A DNA stretch of 12,062 bases from Minisyncoccota bacterium. Its GTDB lineage: Bacteria; Verrucomicrobiota; Lentisphaeria; Oligosphaerales; MVZH01. Shown here piece by piece: positions 6,900-12,062 of the stretch (position 1 is its first letter; each line of letters starts with the position of its first letter). The notes under the pieces are model-generated. The model was given only the letters and a program-made list of their open reading frames with translations. It was not told the DNA's origin and did no database searches. Both the position numbers and the translations under genes were made by a program. Where the stretch lies: the NCBI GenBank assembly GCA_021734725.1, contig JAIPIM010000097.1:1-12062 (forward strand), given 5' to 3'.

Positions 6900-8353
6900 T
6901 GGGTGCCCTGCCTCTTCCCACACTTGACCAGGCTGTCTCGGCTCTGAGGGATGGCGCAACATCTTCCCGCGAACTATGCGAAAGCGTTTTGGGCCGTATT
7001 GATACGGTGGATTCTCGCATAGGCGCTTACTTGTACGTGGATCGGGAGGAGGTGTTGGCGGATGCAGCCGCGGCCGACCGGCGTCGCGCAGACGGATCGC
7101 AACTCGGTCCTTTCGACGGTATTCCCATCGCGGTCAAGGACAATATGGCGGTACGCGGCCAGCCGTTGACGTGTGCATCCCGAATCTTGAAGGACTTTGT
7201 TTCTCCCTACGATGCCACGGTCATTGAACGGTTGCGTTCGCAGGGATTCATTTTTTTGGGGCGCACCAACATGGATGAATTCGCCATGGGGTCCAGCAAT
7301 GAGAACAGCGGCTTGCAGGCGACCTCAAACCCGCACGATTCAAGCCGTGTTCCCGGGGGATCCAGCGGCGGTTCGGCCGCGGCGGTGGCCGGTGGTGAAG
7401 CCATCGTTGCGCTTGGTTCGGACACGGGTGGGTCGATCCGTTTGCCCGCCAGTTTCTGTGGTGTGGTGGGCGTAAAGCCGACCTACGGCCGCGTATCGCG
7501 CTATGGTTTGGTGGCGTTTGCATCGTCGCTTGATCAGATTGGTCCGCTTACGCGAACAGTGCGTGACAGCGCGCTTATGCTTGACATCATCAGTGGTCGT
7601 GATCCGCGTGATTCTACGTCGCTGCCTGAGCCCGCCGGCGGGTGTGCTTCCTGTTTAAGTGCGGCGAGTGTAAACGGTATGCGCTGCGGGATGCCGCGTG
7701 AGTATTTCGAGGTTGAAGGGTTGGATCCTTCCGTGCGGGAATGCGTAGAGAACGCGGCACGTCAACTGGAAGCCGAAGGCGCGGAGATCGTAGAGGTGTC
7801 TCTACCGATGCTGAAGTACGCCATTGCAGCCTATTACATCATTGCCACGGCCGAAGCCAGTGCCAATCTCGCGCGGTTCGACGGTGTGCGCTACGGATTG
7901 CGAGATTCCGAAGGAGAAGCGGAAAGCCTGCTGGCGCAGTATCGCTTATCTCGGGCTCGAGGATTTGGCGACGAGGTTAAGCGGCGGATTATTTTGGGGA
8001 CGTATGTACTCAGCAGTGGGTACTACGATGCCTACTATTTACGGGCGCAGAAGGTGCGGACATTGATCCGCAAGGACTTCGAACATGCATTCACGGAGTG
8101 TGACGTGATTCTCTCGCCGGTATCTCCGGAACCGGCTTACAAGAAAGGAGAACTGGCCACGCCTCTGCGCATGTATTTGGCGGACATCTATACAATTTCG
8201 GTGAACTTGGCGGGCATTTGCGGGTTGTCCGTGCCGTGCGGCGCCACGGAAAGCGGTCTCCCTATCGGGCTTCAGATGCTGGCGCCGGCCCTCCACGAAA
8301 AGCGTCTGCTACAGGCAGCCGCGACGTACGAGGCAATTCGGGGAGACCTATAA
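6899..8353 (+). CDS. gatA: Asp-tRNA(Asn)/Glu-tRNA(Gln) amidotransferase subunit A
   Basis: GatA is the amidase subunit that releases ammonia from glutamine and passes it to GatB. The 484-residue protein carries a complete amidase signature. The catalytic Lys is K80 in IAVKDN, the cis-Ser is S155 in GGSSGGSAAAVAGG (153-166), and the acyl nucleophile is S179 in GSDTGGSIRLP (173-183). This Ser-cisSer-Lys spacing matches known GatA. GVVGVKPTYGRVSRYGLVAFASSLDQIGP (188-216) is the usual conserved core. The length is normal. ATG 6899 follows GAGGAGGG at a distance of 7 bases and shares its first base with the gatC stop. An in-frame GTG one codon earlier is less likely. The C-terminus ends cleanly before a 125-bp gap to gatB. 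Confidence 0.97.
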   Translation: MGALPLPTLDQAVSALRDGATSSRELCESVLGRIDTVDSRIGAYLYVDREEVLADAAAADRRRADGSQLGPFDGIPIAVKDNMAVRGQPLTCASRILKDFVSPYDATVIERLRSQGFIFLGRTNMDEFAMGSSNENSGLQATSNPHDSSRVPGGSSGGSAAAVAGGEAIVALGSDTGGSIRLPASFCGVVGVKPTYGRVSRYGLVAFASSLDQIGPLTRTVRDSALMLDIISGRDPRDSTSLPEPAGGCASCLSAASVNGMRCGMPREYFEVEGLDPSVRECVENAARQLEAEGAEIVEVSLPMLKYAIAAYYIIATAEASANLARFDGVRYGLRDSEGEAESLLAQYRLSRARGFGDEVKRRIILGTYVLSSGYYDAYYLRAQKVRTLIRKDFEHAFTECDVILSPVSPEPAYKKGELATPLRMYLADIYTISVNLAGICGLSVPCGATESGLPIGLQMLAPALHEKRLLQAAATYEAIRGDL

Positions 8354-8400
8354 AGGATCCGCTACAATTCCCCGGCATGACAATGGCTGTGAGCGCGGGG

Positions 8401-8437
8401 ACCACGAACCACGAAACGTTTATTCGAAAGACCACGA
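8401..8437 (+). repeat. ACCACGA short repeats in the gatA-gatB gap
   Basis: ACCACGA occurs twice in direct tandem (8401-8407 and 8408-8414) and once more at 8431-8437, within the 125-bp gap between gatA and gatB. The spacer between the second and third copies is AT-rich. CCACGAA-type strings recur between genes in some Verrucomicrobia-like and related genomes, from memory, so this may be a copy of a dispersed intergenic repeat. The gatB reading frame is open through it, but it lies upstream of the preferred gatB start and does not look like protein sequence. Confidence 0.55.
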
Positions 8438-8478
8438 TTCACAAGACTTTCAAGGAGCAGGAAGGAGACAGTCACGCG

Positions 8479-9945
8479 ATGACAGGCGCACTCCATGGGT
8501 ACGAGGCTATTATTGGCCTGGAAGTGCATATTCAGGTACGGACGTCGACGAAACTTTTCTGCGGTTGTCCAAACCGCTTTGGCGGTGAACCGAACACACG
8601 TGTATGTCCGGTTTGCATGGGCTATCCGGGAGTGCTTCCCGTGCTCAATCGTGAGGCCGTCCGCAAGACGCTTGGCGCCGGCCTGATGTGTGATTGCACG
8701 ATTAATACGTACAGTAAATTCGATCGCAAGAATTACTTCTATCCGGACATGCCCAAGAACTATCAGATATCCCAATACGATCTTCCGTTTTGCCGTGGTG
8801 GCACGATGCCTGTTTCCGGCGTTGGTTTGTCGGGAGGAGAAATGCAATCAAAGGGCATCGGGATCACTCGTATACACCTGGAGGAAGACGTTGCGAAGTC
8901 CACGCACTTCGGCTCGTACAGTGGTATTGATTTCAATCGCGCGGGGATCCCTTTGATGGAGATCGTTTCCGAACCGGACATGCGGACACCGGATGAGGCT
9001 TACGCGTATTTAACCGGCCTCAAGCAGATCATGCAGTATGCGGAGATCAGCGACTGCGACATGGAGAAGGGCCAGCTCCGCTGTGACGTTAATGTCTCCG
9101 TCAGGCCCGTGGATCAGACGGCCTTCGGGGAGAAGATTGAAATCAAGAACTTGAACAGTTTTCGTGCCGTGCACAGGGCGCTCGAGTACGAGATTGACCG
9201 GCAAATCAGTGACCTGCGTGAAGGTGCAAGTCTGCGGCAGGAAACGCGGCGCTGGGACGACGCGCTTGGCATGACCGCTGTTATGCGCGTAAAAGAAAGC
9301 GCACATGATTACCGCTATTTTCCGGAACCGGACCTTATGCCACTGGAGATTGGTACGGATTGGCGTAATGAGATTCAGGATAGTTTACCAGAGCGCCCTG
9401 GTGTCAGGAGGGACCGGTTCGTTGCGCACTATAGAATCACCCCGTACGATGCCGATGTTCTCACTCAGGACAAGCTTCTGGCCGATTACTTTGAACGAGC
9501 GGTTGCGAAAGGTGCGACGCCCAAGACTGTTGCCAACTGGATGCAGACTGAGTTGCTGCGTGAGTTGAGTGACTCGGCGCAGGGGATTGCGGAAAGTCCG
9601 GTTGCGCCGGAGGCACTTGCCGAACTTGTGGCCCTGATTGAGGACAAGACCATCAGCGGCAAGATTGCCAAAGACGTTTTCCACATCATGTTTGCGACGG
9701 GGAAAGCACCGAGTGTTATTGTTGAGGAAAAGGGCCTTAAACAGGTTAGTGACGATGCGGAAATTGGTGTGTTTGTGGATCGTGCTCTGGCGGAGAACCC
9801 AGCGGTTGTTGAGGACTATAGAACAGGCAACAAGAAGTCTCTTCAATTTCTCATGGGGCAAGTCATGAAATTCAGTCGCGGCAAAGCAAATCCGCAGTCG
9901 GCCAACCGATTATTAAAAGAACGCTTGGAAGCATCCGAGGGGTAA
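8479..9945 (+). CDS. gatB: Asp-tRNA(Asn)/Glu-tRNA(Gln) amidotransferase subunit B
   Basis: GatB binds the misacylated tRNA, activates the side-chain carboxylate with ATP and transfers ammonia supplied by GatA. From the ATG at 8479 the protein has 488 residues, a normal length. It begins YEAIIGLEVHIQV (8-20), has the zinc knuckle C28-x-C30 with C43-P-V-C46, and continues with DRKNYFYPDMPKNYQISQYD, IHLEEDVAKSTH, MEIVSEPDMRTPDEA and HDYRYFPEPDLMPL. The C-terminal helical YqeY-like tail domain ends in GKANPQSANRLLKERL. The reading frame is open far upstream, with an in-frame ATG at 8377, but those codons encode repeat-derived sequence without family similarity and lack a ribosome site. GGAAGGAGA lies about 11 bases before 8479, slightly far but usable. 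The next gene starts 4 bases after the stop. Confidence 0.96.
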   Translation: MTGALHGYEAIIGLEVHIQVRTSTKLFCGCPNRFGGEPNTRVCPVCMGYPGVLPVLNREAVRKTLGAGLMCDCTINTYSKFDRKNYFYPDMPKNYQISQYDLPFCRGGTMPVSGVGLSGGEMQSKGIGITRIHLEEDVAKSTHFGSYSGIDFNRAGIPLMEIVSEPDMRTPDEAYAYLTGLKQIMQYAEISDCDMEKGQLRCDVNVSVRPVDQTAFGEKIEIKNLNSFRAVHRALEYEIDRQISDLREGASLRQETRRWDDALGMTAVMRVKESAHDYRYFPEPDLMPLEIGTDWRNEIQDSLPERPGVRRDRFVAHYRITPYDADVLTQDKLLADYFERAVAKGATPKTVANWMQTELLRELSDSAQGIAESPVAPEALAELVALIEDKTISGKIAKDVFHIMFATGKAPSVIVEEKGLKQVSDDAEIGVFVDRALAENPAVVEDYRTGNKKSLQFLMGQVMKFSRGKANPQSANRLLKERLEASEG

Positions 9946-9949
9946 TTCA

Positions 9950-10552
9950 ATGAAAACCTTAGAATCGGTCGATGGACTGGTAATTAGCCAGAAAAAGGAA
10001 TGGGGAGAGATCCTCAGTGGATTTGAAACGAGAAACCGGTATGCTGTTTTGGATTCACGCGGCAACAGCCTGTATAGCGCTCTCGAGGAAGGCGGATCTT
10101 GGCTGGTCCGAAGCTTTCTGAAGGCACTTCGGCCATTCGAAATCTTCGTGCGCACGCCCGATGAACGCTTGGTTATCCGTATTCATCGCCCCTTCCGTTT
10201 TTTCTTCTACGAGGCCAGTGTGTACGATGCTGAAGGCAGGTGTTTGGGGACGATCAAACGTAAGTTTTCCTTGCTTCGCAGGATCTATGATGTGATCGAG
10301 GAAGGCGGTGAGGATGGCCTGCAGCTTTTCGGGCCTATCCTGCATCCCTGGACGTTCACCATCCGGCAGGGTGAGAGCGAGTACGGCACCATTACCAAGA
10401 AGTGGAGCGGATTGCTCAAGGAAGGGTTTACGGACGCGGATAATTTTGGTGTAACCTTCCCCGTGGACTGGAGCGTCGAACGGAAGGCACTGTTTCTTGG
10501 AGCGGTTTTCCTCATCGACTTTGCCCATTTCGAAAACAAGAACAATAATTGA
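9950..10552 (+). CDS. Phospholipid scramblase-family (LURP-one/tubby-like fold) protein
   Basis: The 200-residue protein looks like a bacterial member of the scramblase/LURP-one-related family. It opens with YAVLDSRGNSLYSALEEGG (31-49), where the strand-turn pattern 'current value, stored value' is typical. RPFEIFVRTPD (61-71) and IHRPFRFFFYEASVYDAEG (78-96) follow. GTIKRKFSLLRRIYDV (100-115), FTIRQGESEYGTITKKWSG (136-154) and a hydrophobic last strand or helix KALFLGAVFLIDFAHFENK (179-197) complete it. No signal peptide is present, and the tail could touch the membrane. The biochemical function of bacterial members is not established, so lipid scrambling should not be assumed. The ATG at 9950 has GAGGGG 7 bases upstream and lies 4 bases after the gatB stop, so co-translation with gatB is likely. 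Confidence 0.8.
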   Translation: MKTLESVDGLVISQKKEWGEILSGFETRNRYAVLDSRGNSLYSALEEGGSWLVRSFLKALRPFEIFVRTPDERLVIRIHRPFRFFFYEASVYDAEGRCLGTIKRKFSLLRRIYDVIEEGGEDGLQLFGPILHPWTFTIRQGESEYGTITKKWSGLLKEGFTDADNFGVTFPVDWSVERKALFLGAVFLIDFAHFENKNNN

Positions 10553-10654
10553 GGCAGCGTTCACTGATGCAATGATGCACGACCCGTCGAAAGCCTTGCG
10601 TTCGGCGGATGCGGATACACATTTACGCGTATTCAAGAAGGAGAGACAAGTCGC

Positions 10655-10744
10655 GTGCTCATTGTGTTGGTTAAGCACTGCGTTGAACCGTCATTTACGA
10701 TGAAACCCATGGAAAAAGAAGGAGACCCAGCGTATGGATTTTGA
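10655..10744 (+). CDS. Possible 29-residue small ORF overlapping the apgM start
   Basis: A GTG at 10655, 11 bases after AAGGAG (10638-10643), opens a 29-codon frame that ends with TGA at 10742-10744, eleven bases inside apgM and in another frame. The peptide begins VLIVLVKHCVEPSFTMKP, loosely like the first strand of EtfB-type proteins, but far too short to judge. The apgM ribosome site lies inside this frame, so translation through it could couple to apgM. It could equally be chance or the remnant of a lost gene. The rest of the 181-bp gap shows only a tandem TGATGCA (10565-10571 and 10573-10579). Confidence 0.25.
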   Translation: MLIVLVKHCVEPSFTMKPMEKEGDPAYGF

Positions 10745-11945
10745 AGGAATCGAGAAACTCGTTGAGCCGGCAGATACGAAGATGGTACTGCTTGTCATGG
10801 ACGGTCTGGGCGGACTGCCCGCCGGACCAAGAAATCTAACCGAATTGGAGGCCGCGCACACCCCGAACCTGGACGCCTTGGCGGCCAGTGGAATCTGCGG
10901 GCTGCACGAGCCGGTTGGTCCGGGCATTACTCCGGGCAGTGGACCGGCGCACCTAGGAGTTTTTGGCTATGATCCGGTGAAATACCAGGTTGGGCGAGGG
11001 GTCCTTGCCGCGCTGGGGGTGGATTATCCATTGACAGAGCGTGACGTGGCGGCGCGCGGGAACTTCTGCACGATTGACGACAGCGGTCTTGTTACGGATC
11101 GACGTGCCGGCCGGATCAGCACCGAAACCAACGAGGAAATGTGTGAGTTGCTGCGCCGGATTGAGGTTCCCGGCGTCGAAATCAATTTGCAGCCTGTCAA
11201 AGAGCATCGGTTCCTGATTGTGTTAAGTGGGGACGGTCTTTCCGGCGCACTGGCCGATACGGATCCGCAGGATGTCGGACATGCGCCTCTCAAGGCCCGT
11301 GCGCTGGCCGATTCGCCGGAAGCCAAGAAGACCGTGGATATTGTGCAGCAGTTTCAAGATCAAGCGAAGGAAGTGCTTGCGGATCAGCATCCGGCAAACA
11401 TGGTTTTACTGCGCGGGTTTGCACAATTTCCGAAGTGGCCTCAGTTCCCGCAGTGTTTCGGCGTGAAAGCGGCGGCTATTGCATCGTATCCCATGTACCG
11501 CGGTGTTGCCAAGTTGATTGGAATGGAAGCTCTTGAGGCGGGAATGAAGATCAGCGACGAAGTGGATGTCCTCAGGCAGCGCTGGAACGATTACGACTTC
11601 TTCTATGTGCATGTTAAGAAGATCGACAGTGCGGGTGAAGACGGTGACTATGACCGTAAGATAGAGGTCATAGAAGAAACGGACCGCATCATTCCCGATA
11701 TTTTAGCGCTGAAGCCGGATGTTATCGTGGTAACCGGTGATCATTCCACGCCTTCAGTCATGGCTGCTCACAGCTGGCACCCGGTGCCGGTACTTCTCGC
11801 CGGTAACAATTGCCGGCCGGACGAGGTGACAACGTTTGGTGAGCGCGCCTGCCTTCGAGGAGCGCTGGGGCCGCGTATGCCGGCTGCCGACCTCATGCCG
11901 CTTGCTCTGGCTCACGCCGGCCGACTCGAGAAGTTCGGCGCCTAG
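10734..11945 (+). CDS. apgM: 2,3-bisphosphoglycerate-independent phosphoglycerate mutase, archaeal type
   Basis: This enzyme interconverts 3- and 2-phosphoglycerate in glycolysis and gluconeogenesis without a bisphosphoglycerate cofactor. It belongs to the alkaline-phosphatase-like metalloenzymes. In 403 residues it has the first metal site VMDGLGGLP (21-29, D23), the phosphorylated serine S69 in TPGSGPAHLGVFGYDP (66-81), D298 in VKKIDSAGEDGD (294-305), TGDHSTP (334-340, D336 and H337) and AHSWHPVPVLL (345-355). All blocks are in the ApgM order and the length is typical. At position 302, where many archaeal members have His (GHDG), this one has Glu (GEDG), a variant I recall from bacterial members. 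The ATG at 10734 is preceded by GAAGGAGA at a distance of 8-9 bases. It lies 181 bp after the scramblase-like gene and is probably the last gene of the block. Confidence 0.94.
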   Translation: MDFEGIEKLVEPADTKMVLLVMDGLGGLPAGPRNLTELEAAHTPNLDALAASGICGLHEPVGPGITPGSGPAHLGVFGYDPVKYQVGRGVLAALGVDYPLTERDVAARGNFCTIDDSGLVTDRRAGRISTETNEEMCELLRRIEVPGVEINLQPVKEHRFLIVLSGDGLSGALADTDPQDVGHAPLKARALADSPEAKKTVDIVQQFQDQAKEVLADQHPANMVLLRGFAQFPKWPQFPQCFGVKAAAIASYPMYRGVAKLIGMEALEAGMKISDEVDVLRQRWNDYDFFYVHVKKIDSAGEDGDYDRKIEVIEETDRIIPDILALKPDVIVVTGDHSTPSVMAAHSWHPVPVLLAGNNCRPDEVTTFGERACLRGALGPRMPAADLMPLALAHAGRLEKFGA

Positions 11946-12005
11946 TACTTAGTTGGACTAATTCGCGTACTATGATTATGTCTATTCTGGATGCCGGGGC
12001 GTTTC

Positions 12006-12045
12006 GGGGACACGGGGCCATAGCGGACCTATTGCCCCGTGCCCC
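12006..12045. repeat. GC-rich hairpin after apgM, possible terminator
   Basis: GGGG-A-CACGGGGC (12006-12018) pairs with GCCCCGTGCCCC (12034-12045): twelve base pairs with one bulged A and a 15-base loop, 61 bases past the apgM stop. There is no T-run within the window, so intrinsic termination is uncertain. A reading frame from ATG 11972 runs through it to the window edge, so it could also lie in the start of another gene. The 117 bases after apgM hold nothing else I can support. Confidence 0.4.
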
Positions 12046-12062
12046 CGACCTGGTCCGGTGCC

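Noticed and set aside
8218..8478. Upstream in-frame extension of gatB (575-residue form)
   Set aside because: It overlaps the gatA end and passes through the ACCACGA repeat; GatB family similarity begins only just after ATG 8479.
10497..10703. 68-codon frame across the end of the scramblase-like gene
   Set aside because: It starts inside a well-supported gene in another frame, and its product has no recognisable pattern.
11972..12062. Partial plus-strand gene after apgM
   Set aside because: Thirty open codons in GC-rich DNA is weak evidence, there is no ribosome site, and a strong hairpin lies in it.
1..12062. tRNA or rRNA genes, CRISPR, transposases, phage or toxin-antitoxin genes
   Set aside because: I looked for these on both strands and saw no supporting sequence.

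Overview
The window is ordinary bacterial chromosome with a housekeeping character: dense genes, short gaps, Shine-Dalgarno-type ribosome sites, moderately high GC, and no insertion sequence, CRISPR array, rRNA or tRNA that I can see. The source is probably an environmental bacterium of the Planctomycetes-Verrucomicrobia-Lentisphaerae-Kiritimatiellae kind. That guess is weak and rests on style: a UROD-like methyltransferase-fold protein, a bacterial 'archaeal-type' phosphoglycerate mutase, a TonB-like vWA protein, and short ACCACGA and CTGAAACC intergenic repeats.

Left block, minus strand (about 3800 down to 1). A membrane-anchored von Willebrand A protein is followed by proB (glutamate 5-kinase with a PUA domain) and proA (gamma-glutamyl phosphate reductase, cut by the window edge). 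ProB and ProA perform the first two steps of proline synthesis. They are separated by 220 bp containing imperfect inverted repeats. The vWA gene ends 67 bp before proB, so one transcript is possible. A short AT-rich gap (3809-3946) separates this block from the divergent right block and holds a candidate promoter.

Right block, plus strand (3947 to the end). The order is cca (tRNA CCA-adding enzyme with an HD domain), a 189-bp gap with a structured-RNA candidate, a UROD-superfamily protein, gatC-gatA-gatB (Asp/Glu-tRNA amidotransferase), a scramblase-fold protein starting 4 bp after gatB, and apgM (cofactor-independent phosphoglycerate mutase). gatC and gatA overlap by one base and are clearly coupled. 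cca and gatCAB both serve tRNA maturation or charging. The UROD-like and scramblase-like genes have no known link to them beyond shared strand and tight spacing.

I did not find a convincing new biological system. The best second looks are the 5343-5443 intergenic RNA with two competing copies of one pairing element, the scramblase-like gene tied to gatB, the UROD-like enzyme that seems to lack one zinc-ligand cysteine, and a small ORF overlapping the apgM start.
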